Shown piece by piece: positions 1 to 10,400 of a stretch of DNA of 64,000 nucleotides. The stretch lies in contig JABYQU010000022.1 of assembly GCA_022264855.1 (NCBI GenBank), forward strand, positions 372,001 to 436,000, read 5' to 3'. The notes below the pieces were generated by a model. The model worked only from the letters and a program-made list of their open reading frames with translations, was not told the DNA's origin and did no database searches. Source of the stretch: Lenzites betulinus (taxonomy: Eukaryota; Basidiomycota; Agaricomycetes; Polyporales; Polyporaceae). Each line of letters begins with the position of its first letter. Positions within the stretch are counted from its first letter, which is position 1. Made by a program: the position numbers and the translations under genes.

Positions 1-295
1 ATTCGCGTTGCGTTCGTTCACAGAATTCGTGCAGCGCGTTCAGATATAGCCCCGGGTATAGCAATGAAAGCGGTCCGACCGACCTTGTTTAACGATTGCC
101 TGGTAAAGTTGGTTCACGTCCCCAGGCTTGATGAACTCGCCTCTGTTCTTCTTGAGCGCGGTCAAGCGGTTCCGGATGCTGGCGGGGAGCAGGAGCATGC
201 ATCAGAACGCGTGCAGAGCAAGAGATGAGCGTCGGAGGCTGGACGTACTTGATGACCGCCTCCAGGATAGGCAGCTCTATGCGATGCCGAAACAT
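1..295 (-). CDS. 5' part of an unknown protein gene, runs off left edge
   Basis: Proposed first exon is 295..249, starting at an ATG and coding MFRHRIELPILEAVIN. A 70-nt intron follows (donor GTACGT, acceptor CCAG), then exon 2 at 178..84, continuing IRNRLTALKKNRGEFIK and on to DVNQLYQAIVKQ. A donor-like GTCGGT follows and the rest would lie outside the window. The peptide has an amphipathic, helical, protein-like composition, while the unspliced frame hits a stop, which favours the spliced model. I do not recognise the family. It is divergent from tropomyosin, about 400 bp between starts. Start and splice sites are inferred only from signals, so confidence is modest. Confidence 0.35.
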
Positions 296-697
296 GAGGA
301 GATCAGCATGACGGGTGGTGGCTGGGACAGGCAGACTCGTGCCCACCTTCTTGAGCGACCGGTGCGGACATCGCAGCGACGATTGAGGATGTTCTTCCGC
401 TGAGCGATGCTGCGGTGTGTCCTGTGTACAATTCAGTGAGATGGACGACGTCCTGGACTGGGCGCAGGTGGCTCGAGAGGAGAGATGAGGCAAGAGCTTG
501 GCTGCACTCCCTTTCCGGTTCTTAGTGGCCTCTCGCCCACGTGCCGCCTTCCGCAAAGGGCATAGTTTCCCACGGCTGATACTTTATCAGTACTGCTCAA
601 CGCCCTTGCCCGAGCTGCACAGCTGCTCGACCGCGCCTCCTTCCGTTCCACCTCCAACAACTCCTGAGACCCCTTCCCCACCTGCACGACATTTACG
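296..697. other. intergenic, divergent promoter region
   Basis: About 400 bp between the starts of the left-edge gene and tropomyosin. Open frames here have no family resemblance. The part just before the tropomyosin ATG is rich in C and CT runs, as is usual for fungal 5' leaders. Confidence 0.4.
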
Positions 698-1396
698 ATG
701 GATAAGATCAAGGAGGTGCGCGCTGGCTCCCGCGCGTGTCATGGTGCGAGCACAGCTGAGCAATCCATCCGCACAGCGTCTTGCAAGCCTCCGTCATGAG
801 GCGGACAACGCGGTCGCGCGCGCAGAGGAGGCCGAGCTTAAGAACAAGAAGTTCGAGCAACAGCTGTTGGAAAAGGATCAAGAGATCACTTCCTTGCAGC
901 ACAAGCTTGCCGTGACCGAAGAGCAGCTCGAGAAGAGCGAGGCCAAGATCACTGACCTCAAGTCCGCGCACGAGGATGGCGAGGCAAGCAAGACCCAGAA
1001 CGAGGCTCTGAACAGGAAGATCCAGTTGCTTGAGGAGGAACTGGATGCAGCCGATAAGAATCTGAAGGAGACCATGGACAAGTGAGTGCACACTATACAG
1101 CTCGATCAGCCGTGGATTGACGCGCAATGTCCGTGACTTAGGCTGAGACAGGTCGATGTCAAGGCGGAACACTTCGAGCGGCAGGTTACGCGCCTTGAAC
1201 AGGAGCGTGACCAATGGGAGAAGAAATACGAGGTCGGTGTTCTACTCTTCAACCTGCTGTCGCGCTCCTGGTAGCGTCTACTTGATTGATCACGATACTG
1301 ACCACGATTGCTGCGCGTTTACAGGACGCAGAGGCCAAGTACCGCGAATCCAAGAAGGAGCTTGACGAGCTCGTGGCAGGCATGGACGGTCTGTGA
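698..1396 (+). CDS. tropomyosin
   Basis: Coiled-coil protein that binds along actin filaments and stabilises them for cables, the cytokinetic ring and polarised transport. Four exons: 698-715, 777-1081, 1142-1232 and 1325-1396, giving 161 aa, the usual fungal length. The protein starts MDKIKE and continues RLASLRHEADNAVARAEEAE. It is almost entirely an uninterrupted heptad-repeat coiled coil rich in K, E, L and A, ending DELVAGMDGL. The very short first exon of six codons fits the conserved MDKI start; the longer unspliced frame upstream was rejected because it lacks this start and would read intron sequence. All introns have GT-AG ends. The transposon downstream begins about 260 bp after the stop, so the coding region is intact. 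Confidence 0.9.
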
Positions 1397-1653
1397 CGCG
1401 CCAATATATCGCAATGTACTATACACGGTCTCCTCATTTCAGACACGACGCTCATGGTCAATACGCCTGCGGTGTTCTCCCTGATCGATATCTTCCGCGA
1501 TGACCAGTCCGGTCTTCTACACTTCACTATCAATCTGCATTCCGCGTCGACAAATTGGTTAAGCATTTCGCATTCAAGCTTTGTATAATGGCCGCAATAA
1601 AGAATGGGTTCGGATTCACTCGGCGGCTGCTGACGTCAGAGTCAATTATGTAT

Positions 1654-1662
1654 CCGGGATTG
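1654..1662. repeat. left target-site duplication of the Mutator-like element
   Basis: The 9-bp sequence CCGGGATTG directly abuts the left terminal inverted repeat and is repeated exactly and in the same orientation at 12952-12960, directly after the right terminal repeat. A 9-bp duplication is the hallmark length for Mutator-like (MULE) elements. Confidence 0.85.
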
Positions 1663-1779
1663 TAGTCTCGTCACCAGACCTTATAGGGTGTTCCTCTTTG
1701 GGACAGTCGGAGAGCGAAAACCGAGAGAGAGCAGCACCCTATAAGGTCTGGTAAATTATGTATAGAGGGGTAGGGGGTT
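1663..1779 (+). repeat. left terminal inverted repeat of the MULE
   Basis: Pairs with 12839-12951. Inside it a perfect 17-bp inverted repeat, CCAGACCTTATAGGGTG (1674-1690) against its complement at 1735-1751, makes a stem with a 44-nt loop. The inner end, with the motif TATAGAGGGGTAGGGGG, is identical in both TIRs. Confidence 0.85.
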
Positions 1780-1885
1780 GTCACGCCCACGCCAGAGCAT
1801 GCATTCGTGCGCCCTCCTGCGCCCTCGGTCGCCTGCATCGGCGGCCCTCGACGACTACAAAAATATTCTTGAAAGCACGCATCTT

Positions 1886-1901
1886 AATGCTTTCAGGTAG
1901 G
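1886..1901. repeat. left target-site duplication of the LINE
   Basis: AATGCTTTCAGGTAGG, exactly repeated at 12512-12527 directly after the poly-A tail. The perfect 16-bp match implies a recent insertion. Confidence 0.9.
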
Positions 1902-2768
1902 GGGGCGCCTTGGACCTGTACCACCACCTGAATGAATATTCCCACGCACTGTCTACCCCGCAGGACGTGAGGAAACGAAAAAACAAGAAAGGTAAGCACC
2001 AGAAGAGGCCCCGAGAGCACGAGTGAAGGAGATTGGGAGGCTAGAAGCGAAGTAAGAAGGAGGACGAACGGCGGAGCGAAAAAAAGAGAGAGACAGAGAG
2101 GAGGAGGAAAAGAAGAGCGGGAAATACCTGAACCAGGGGCGAGCGATGAGCCCCAGCAGATGCCTGTCAAGAAGACGGATGCCTGCGAAAAGCAGAAGAG
2201 TCGCACTGACTGTGAGAAGGGGAAGGGAGACCAGAACCGCCCCTGCCACAACAAACTGAGGAGGAGGTCCTGCCAGCAGGGAGAGAGGACGGGAGGCGCC
2301 GGTTTCGGCGCCTAGAAACCGGCAAGAGCCGGAAACGAGATAAGACAACGGAGAACAGATAAGCGGAGATAGATAAGATAGAGACAGCAGATAGCTTGGA
2401 ACAAGTGAATGTATAGTGCAAGAGAGAGGACAGTACGGAGAGCTGCGCACAGGGGGGAAGGAAGAGAGAAAGAACGCAGAGGACAAGAGAATGAATACAA
2501 AGCAGAGGCCAGAGGAGGGGAAGGACGCATGAAGAGGAAGAAGCAGCAACAAGCCAGAAGACGCGAGCGAGAACACGGGGCAGAACGGGGAAATGGTGGA
2601 AATGTGAAACAGGGAGCAAAGACAGGAGACCCCAGAAATAGGGAAGGCAACAGTAGAGAGCGGAACAGGCGGGGCTGACGAGCCCAGACCAAGAGAAGCG
2701 CGCGCACGCCATGCACAACCAATCAAAATGGGATACCACACACAGGGAGAGCAGGTGGGAGAAACAGA

Positions 2769-3446
2769 ATGCATTCAAGGGAAGAAGAGGAGACCCAGCC
2801 CCCCAAAAAACGGCGACGGCGGCGCATATACAAGCGAGATACACCCGACAAGCGCGCTACTAGATATAAAGAAGCGAATCACAGCGTGGACACCCCACAA
2901 CCCACACAACCATACCCCACCACCATGCCCCCTACCACCATCCTAGCGAGGGAAAGGAGCGTAGGCCCAGCCGGGGACCTCACCTACCCAGCCACTGCCA
3001 TGACTGTGCAGTACGAGGTCGTGATACCGCCGCGAACCCCACTCCACACTGGCCAACAGGTCAGAATCTACACCCTGCGCCCATGCAACTACCTGTTCCC
3101 AACCGACGAAGGGGAGCCCCAAACCCCACGCTTCATGGCGGAGGAGACAGGAGTAGAGGGAAGAATAGCGATGGTCCAAGCAAGGGGGAGGGGAGTCACA
3201 GAGTTCGTGGTGACGAACGAGAACATCAAATCGCAAACGACGAAGGCGATAGTAGCCGTACAGCACACCGCCGGGGCGTACGTGAAGCTAACGATGGGAG
3301 AACATCTGCTGCTGGCCGTCACCAGGCGCAAGCAGCCCACAGTGGACAGCATCCCGATGGAGCGAGGTGCAATTGTGATGTGGAGGAATGGGGAGGGGCA
3401 GCAGAAAGCATGCCACGAATGCGGGGCAAAGAGCGTGGAGCCCTGA
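2769..3446 (+). CDS. LINE-encoded extra upstream ORF, unknown function
   Basis: Open frame of 225 aa inside the LINE, upstream of the gag-like ORF1. The first 45 residues are basic and include PPKKRRRRR, a possible nuclear localisation signal. The rest looks like a compact beta-rich domain (YEVVIPPRTPLHTGQQVRIY, later AGAYVKLTMGEHLLLAV) ending with a CHECGAKSVEP tail whose CX2C could bind metal. A later ATG at 3000 would start directly at the compact part. I recognise no family. Alternatives are a truncated ORF1 paralogue or a chance frame in T-poor DNA, though the non-repetitive composition argues against chance. Confidence 0.5.
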   Translation: MHSREEEETQPPKKRRRRRIYKRDTPDKRATRYKEANHSVDTPQPTQPYPTTMPPTTILARERSVGPAGDLTYPATAMTVQYEVVIPPRTPLHTGQQVRIYTLRPCNYLFPTDEGEPQTPRFMAEETGVEGRIAMVQARGRGVTEFVVTNENIKSQTTKAIVAVQHTAGAYVKLTMGEHLLLAVTRRKQPTVDSIPMERGAIVMWRNGEGQQKACHECGAKSVEP

Positions 3447-4000
3447 GGGCAGAACAGACGGAAGGACAGTAGTAACGAATGTGAAGAACGAGCGGCGATC
3501 CCAATAAACGAGAGAGATTGAGAACGGCGCAAGAAACAAGGGAGAGCAGGCAATCGGATTCCCTAGACAGGGGAGCACGGGCGAGCACGGAGGCGGAGAG
3601 ACCCGGCTCGGACAAACACGGGAGTGGAGCGCAGTAGCGCACACCGAGGAGATACGAGGGACCACGAGTTACCATCAAAGAACTAGCGCGCGGCAACGAC
3701 CAGAGAAGGAAATCCCTTGCCACCAAGGGAGACGACGCAATGCGAAACGCAGCTGGCTGCCGACGATGGCCCAAGCGCACCCCCCGACGCGCGAGCGGAG
3801 CGCGGAGAGGAAAGAGGAGAATCAAATAGAGAACCGAAAAGCGCGAGTGATGGGGAGAGGAAGAGGAGAAAAGCAAGCGAGAGGCAGAAGCGACGCCCTG
3901 CTCACCCAACTCCCCATCCTCCCCACCACTCAACGCACGCCCGACACAAACGAGCAGCGCCCGACGACCCTGAGACAACGAGAACGAAAGACGTACCGCA

Positions 4001-6529
4001 ATGCAGAGCGAGGATCCCGCGAACAAGAACCCTCTGTCGGTGACGACTGCGAAGAGGGTCAAGCTGCTTGAGGACCGCCGAGCGGCGAGCGAGTCCAAGC
4101 CGAATCGCGCGAAGGAAGTCGGCGCGGAGGGGAGGCGCATGAGCGCGGCAGCGATCAGAGGCATAGGCCAAGGGGTAGCGCTGGAGGGGATGCTGCGACA
4201 CCAGACAGAGCTGGAAGAAGTCTACGGCCTAAAGGTATGAGTGAACAACAAGGAACAAGAAAAAGGGGGCTCACAGAGACAGCGAGGGCAGACGAAGCTG
4301 GAAATGGCCCTGCGCGCAGTGACGCCGTCGACGAGCGAAGGCGCGGAGACGTCGCCCCCGGCGAGACTAGACGACACCCCGACCCCGACACCACGAGGTC
4401 AACGTGGAGAGGGACAAGCGCGCACCAAAGAAGAGGCCGGGACGAGAAGGGCGGAGGGGGAAAACGCCCAAGAAAAGGCCCCGCTAGCAGCTGCGGCAGA
4501 GGACGAGGACGCAGACCGGGCGGAGAAACCGGAGACGAAGTCCAGGAAGAGGCAGAGGACAATGTCGACTGCGGAGGACGACGTCGCGCCCGAAACTGCG
4601 GACGGGGCCGGGGAACAAGGAACGACGGAAGGCCTCGCGGCGAGCGAGAGGACCGCGAGCGCGAGCGCAGGACAGGAGGCCAAAGCGACGAACCAACCTG
4701 CAACCACCCCTGCGACGACCGACAGGGCGCCCCCCCACCGTACGCGACTACGGCGCACGGCGCGCGCCACCTCCAGCTAGAAGGAGAGAGTCGGAAGGCG
4801 CGCAAAGAAGCGGGCGAAGGCGCGAGGGCGATGACGGAAGCCATAATCAGAGCCATGGGGCAACTAGCGGAGGAGCTGAACGCACCAGTGAAGGAGATCG
4901 GCGACGAGATCCGGACGATGCCGAAACCCGCGGAAGTCGCCTTCCTCGCAAAGCTAGCAGAGAGCGTCCGCGAAGCCTACGATGCAAGAGCCGCCGCGAT
5001 CTGGGCGAAGCAACAGGCTGACTGGAGCGGGAGCGCGGGCGCCATGGCCGTAGGAGGTACCGCGAACACCATGGGCGGCTTGAAGACCACGAGCACTGCG
5101 AACGGCGGGACGGGCGGACCAACGACGGGTATGGCGAAGACCCAGAGAGCCGCACCCCCTAACAACGAGAGGTCAGGTGGAGCACCAGGGAAGGAGATCG
5201 GAGACGCTGCAACAAGCAGAGACACCCCCCACCCGGAAGACATGTGGAGGGAGAGCGCGACGCTGAGAGCGCACGCGAACAGAGGCCTTGAAGCTTCCAT
5301 CCACGCGCACGGAAGAACAGACGACCCGGCAGCGGAGGACGCTCGCATGGACATAGACCAAGCGGGGAGCTACGCACCCACGCTGTACGACGACGAAGCG
5401 ATGGGAGAAAGCTTCGGACCGAATGCGCGGAACGACCGAGGAGACGAGAGCCGGATGGGAGATGGCGCCAGAGAACGCGCGGCTCCTGATGGAAGTGTAC
5501 GGGAAGTGTGCGACGAACGAAGGCGAGGCCTTCGCACAAGCACAGGAGGTCTGCGCGCTGATCGAAGCGGCGGTGGGACTGAAACCCGACCAGTACATCC
5601 TCGAGCAACCGGCGAGGAAACCTGCGGCGATGCCGGACTACGATGCGCCGACGACATGGTTCATGTACGACGTACCCGCAATGGAACGCGCGGTGCTACT
5701 CCACCAGGGGGTGTGGGCGCCGAAGAAAGGTCCGAAGTTGATGTTCTACTCGGGCGAGAGCGCAAAGCCGAGCTACCTCCTAGCCTTCACCGGCATCACC
5801 CACGTCAACCCCACCCACATCGCCGCCACGGTGAAGGCGGAGTTCCTCCAGGACCCGATCTGGTCCTCGATCGTAGACCTGGTGAAGAGCAACCCGGAAT
5901 ACCGGGACTTGGCAATCGGGACGCCGGAGGACGCAGCGCGACACTTGATCGAATCGATGGAGGTGCGCACAAGGCCGCTGATGGAGAAAGGGAGGGCGGT
6001 GGCCCTCGTAACCCACATCTACATGGAGTCCCCGACGCTATCCGACAACAAGTGGGTCGGGTGGCGGGCGGGGCTGCGAAAGCACGCGACCCTGGCAGGA
6101 GGGAAGACGATAACCAGGGTACGCCCAATGCACCGATGCGAGGGGTGTCACAGCGCGGACCACATGACGGACGAGTGCCCCTTCCCGCACCTCGCAGGAT
6201 GGACGATGGACGAGCCAGTAGGCGGGCAAGACGTGATAGGGCCCCAGGCGTCCGGGAGCGGCCAGCAGAGGACCGAGCAGGCACAGACGGACCACCAGCC
6301 CCAGCACTACCCCCCGCCGCTGGGCATGACGCGGGGAAGAGGAAGGCCGACGCGGAGGACCTTCGCGTACGCAAACACGCCCCGGCAGGCAGGAGCGAGC
6401 CTGTGGGCGAACGAGTACCCCCCGCCGATGGCAGGAAGAGGACGCGCCACGGCCAGGGGGGGCCCCTTCTTCCACCAGGACATGCGCGGCATGGGAAGAG
6501 GCGGGAGGGGAGCGTGGAGGGGAGCGTAG
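4001..6529 (+). pseudogene. LINE ORF1 (gag-like, CCHC knuckle), interrupted frame
   Basis: Expected to be the nucleic-acid-binding ORF1 protein of the retrotransposon. The coding signal is in pieces: 4001-4240 (MQSEDPANKNPLSVTT start), the same frame after a TGA at 4238-4240 through 4780 (A/E/T-rich, acidic), then another frame about 4800-5420 (MTEAIIRAMGQLAEELNAP), then the first frame again to the stop at 6529. The last piece holds MPDYDAPTTWFMYDVP, a CX2CX4HX4C knuckle (CEGCHSADHMTDEC, about nt 6139-6180) and an RG/GR-rich tail (GRGRPTRR, MGRGGRGAWRG). At least one in-frame stop and two frame changes make it look decayed. The alternatives are splicing, programmed frameshifting or sequence error. 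A stop-containing segment at 4235-4276 has intron-like ends and a length of 42. Confidence 0.6.
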
Positions 6530-7462
6530 GAAAGCACGAGCACGGACACAGCAGCGTGAGCACGAGAGGCCACCGGACAGAAGTAGAATCCGTACCGGAG
6601 CATGAGCGAAGACCAACGCCACTGCCGCCACTGAGAGCGGAGCGAGCCGAGCACGGGACGAGGCGAGCAAAAGTACATACGAACCGTTTGGCATCTTGTT
6701 AAGTCTGCGAGGTATGAAAGCACGAGGGGTGAGCGAGATGTAACTAGGAGATGAGGCAATACGCACCGTCTTGGCAATGAAGTACGGGCCTGACCTACCC
6801 GAACAGAGCTGGCAACCCCACGACCGTAGCCGCACCTAGAACGGCGCAAGGGAATGGAGTGAGGTCCGCCGCGCGCCCAAATACACTGGCGAGAGCACAG
6901 GAAAGCCGTGACGAAACACAAAGCGGAGGCCTATTCAGGCCGCGACGAGCCGCGCCGAGAGGCTTAAGCTGGAAAGGAGTGTGAGCACCTAGGACACACA
7001 ACTGGACCAAGGGCATAGTCGACCGAGGCGGCCGGGATATGCCGCCCCCCTGCACAGAACGGTTGCGCTGCAGCAGGGAGAAACGCAACCACCGAAAACA
7101 CAAACACAAACACAACAAACACAAATGGAAGGCAAACGCAGACTCACGGACACTGGCGCCCCGACGGGGGAAGAGGGCCGCAGAGCCCGCTCGCCGAGCT
7201 GCGGCCCGTCGACGCCCCCGGAGGGAATGGTGGCGACGCCGCGCTGCAGTCGGAGGGTCCGGAACCGAGGGCGAGGGAAGCGCAGGAGAGCGCGCGTGGA
7301 AACGCGACCCAAAGACCAAGAGAGGATGGACGAGCAGACGAGCGGCGCGGCGAAGGGCGGGGGAGACAGGACGAGGAGGACGAGGGAGAAGAAAGGGAAG
7401 AGGACGAGGGAGGAGAAGCAAGAGAGAGGAGGCCAAGACGTGAAGAGAGACAGGCGAAGAAA

Positions 7463-10400
7463 ATGGCGGTCAGGCTGGGCTCACTGAACATGAACGGCTT
7501 CGGCAACCTAACGCCAGACCACCAGAACAACAAGTGGGGCAGGATGTACCGAATGATGTCAGACATGAGGATCGGAGTGTTGCTCCTGCAGGAGACGCAC
7601 ATGACAGACGAGAGGCGGGCGGAACTGCACCGAATCTTCGCGCACCGAGTCAAGATCTTCAGCTCGGGACACCCAACGGCCCCGACACAGAAAGAAGGGG
7701 TGGCGGTGGTCATAAACAAGAAAATCGTGAGCGCGGAAGGAGCAACAGCAACGACGATCATACCGGGAAGGGCCATCCAGGTAGGGGTGCCGATGAGGGG
7801 CGGAAAGCGGTGTGTGCTGTGTGTCTACGCCCCGACCTCGGAGGGAGTGGCGGAGAGAGCAGCCTTCTTCAGAGAGGTGAAGCGCAAATACGAAGAGAAC
7901 CCCGAATGGATGAAGCCGCAAGTGATGGCCGGCGACTTTAACAATGTGGAAAGCGAGATAGACAGGTCGCCGACGAGAAGAGGAGGAGACGATGACTCCG
8001 TGGCGGCGCTACGAGAACTAAAACAAGCGTTAGGGATGCAACATGAGGACGGCTGGAGAAGGACCTTCCCGACCGAAAGACAATTCACCTTCCACCGGGG
8101 AACCGGGGAGGCGCTGACAATGTCAAGGCTAGACAGGATCTACATGACGCAAGACGCGATGGACTGGGCGCGTGAGTGGAGGATCGAACCGGCGGGGGTC
8201 AAGACGGACCACAACCTAGTCTCCGTGCTAATGACGACGCCGGAGGCCCCCGAATGTGGGAACGGAAGGCCAGTCTTCCCGATGTACCTACTCAAAGACA
8301 AGACACTCGCGAAGGGCATGAAGGCGAGTGCGAAGGAAGCAGAAGCAGAGCTCAGAAGAATCGCCAGTGAAGGGAGGACGAGAGAGAACAACCCGCAGAA
8401 AGTGCTGAACAAGCTAAAGACAGAATGGATGAAAGCGGCGAGGGACCGCGAGCGTGAAACAGTCCCGAGGATGCTAAGAGAAATACGAGCACTAGAGCAG
8501 GAGGTGGCGAAGCTGGGGAAGAGGGTGAACGAGGATCTGACGGCACAAGCAAGAGAGGAAACTGCAAAGCTCACCGACCAGCTCCGGAGCATGCGACAAA
8601 GGAGACACAAGATGCAACAAGAAAGATTGCGGGCAAAGCATAGAGTGGAGGGCGAGAGGCCAACAAAGTACTGGGCACGGCTGCACAAGCAATGCGCGCC
8701 ACGAGAGCTCATCCCAGCCCTCGAACGAGAAGGGGAGCGCGACGCGGCCGGTGAGAGACGGTATGAGGCAAACCCCAAGAAAATGGCGGAGATGGCGAGG
8801 CGACACTACGACGGAGTGCAAGAAGACGGACCGGAGGTGACCGCAGGGATGCAGAGAGAGAACGACATAAACGAAACGGTCCGGAACGTGAAAAGGGTGG
8901 TCAGCGACGAGCAGCGGAGAGCAATGGAGGAGGAAATAACGCTAGAAGAGGTGGAATACGCACTGAAAACCGCGAAAACGGGGACGGCACCCGGGCGCGA
9001 TGGGATCCAGTACGAAGTATGGAAGACGATGCAAGCGCGGCACCAGGAAGACATGAGACACAGAGAAAGAAGGGCTGGCGCGGTGAACGTGGCAAACATC
9101 CTGAGGGCAGCATGCGTCGACATCCAAAGGCACGGGGTGTGCGACGACACGAGTTTCGCGGAAGGATGGATGTCGCCAATCTACAAGGAGAAAGGAGAAC
9201 GCGAAAAGATAGTCAACTACCGCCCAATCACGCTCCTCAACACGGATTACAAAGTGCTCACCAAGATCCTAGCGATACGACTAGCAGAGGTGGCACCGGA
9301 TGTCATCCACCCGGCACAGGCGGGCTTCGTCCCAGGACGAAGGCTGCGCAACCACACCCAGCTAGCGAAAATGATGTTAGCATGGGCAGAAGAAGCCGGG
9401 GAAAACGGGGCAATAGTCGCGCTGGACCAAGAGAAAGCCTATGACAGAATCGCGCACGACTACCTGTGGAGGGTCCTAAGGGCGTTCCGGATACCAGAAG
9501 GCTTCATCCGGGTGGTCCAAACCCTGTACCAGAACGCAACCACCGCGGTGGTGATAAACGGAGTCACAAGCAAAGCGTACAAAATATACCGGGGAGTCAG
9601 GCAGGGCGACCCCCTCTCATGCCTCCTCTTCAACCTAGCCATAGAACCGCTCTCCGAGATGATACGAACCTCAGGCATCAGAGGATGCGAGATCCCGGGG
9701 ACGCTGGAGAAGCTCAAGGCAACGCTTTTCGCCGACGACACAACGGTGTACCTGAGCGAAAACGATGATTTCGAAGTGCTGCAGAAAGTGCTGGACACGT
9801 GGTGCTCAGCGGCGAAGGCACGCTTCAACATCACAAAGACCGAAGTAATCCCGATAGGCTCGGAAGAGTACAGGAGGGAGGCAGAAAGAGCGTACCGCGA
9901 AACAGGACGCTGGCAAAACTACCCACGGGGGGCCAGGGTGGCAGCGGACGGTGAAGCAACGAGGATTCTCGGGGCCTACATAGGCAACAAAGTGAACGCG
10001 AAAGACATCTGGGAGAAGCGGGTAGCAAAAATAGAAGGGACGATGCGCAAGTGGGCGGAAAGCAGAACGACGGTGAAGGGCAAACGCCACGCCATCCAAA
10101 TGGTCCTCGGCAGCATGACACAGTTCCTGACAGAAGTGCAGCGGATGCCGGAAGGCGTGGCAGAGGAACTGGGCAAAATGGCCCGGGACTATGTGTGGGA
10201 CGAGAAAGCGCACGTACCAATCGCAATGGATTACCTGCACATGCCGCTGGCGAAAGGAGGCCTGCAGCTCCTCGACCTGAAAGCAAGGAATGAGGCGATA
10301 GACGTAATGTGGCTGAAGGACTACCTAACACTGGGGGAAGGGAGGCCGGCATGGGCCAAGGTAGCGGACGCACTACTTGCGAGGCACGTCACGAAAGCGG

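Noticed and set aside
1781..2844. Long minus-strand frames (up to 273 aa) opposite the LINE leader
   Set aside because: They mirror purine-rich plus-strand DNA, giving Ser/Leu/Pro/Cys-rich low-complexity products with no domain.
4237..6702. Single 821-aa plus-strand frame as the true ORF1
   Set aside because: After about 5430 its product becomes R/G/H/P-rich nonsense, whereas the alternative frame has the CCHC knuckle and ordered sequence. Only the middle third of this frame looks real.
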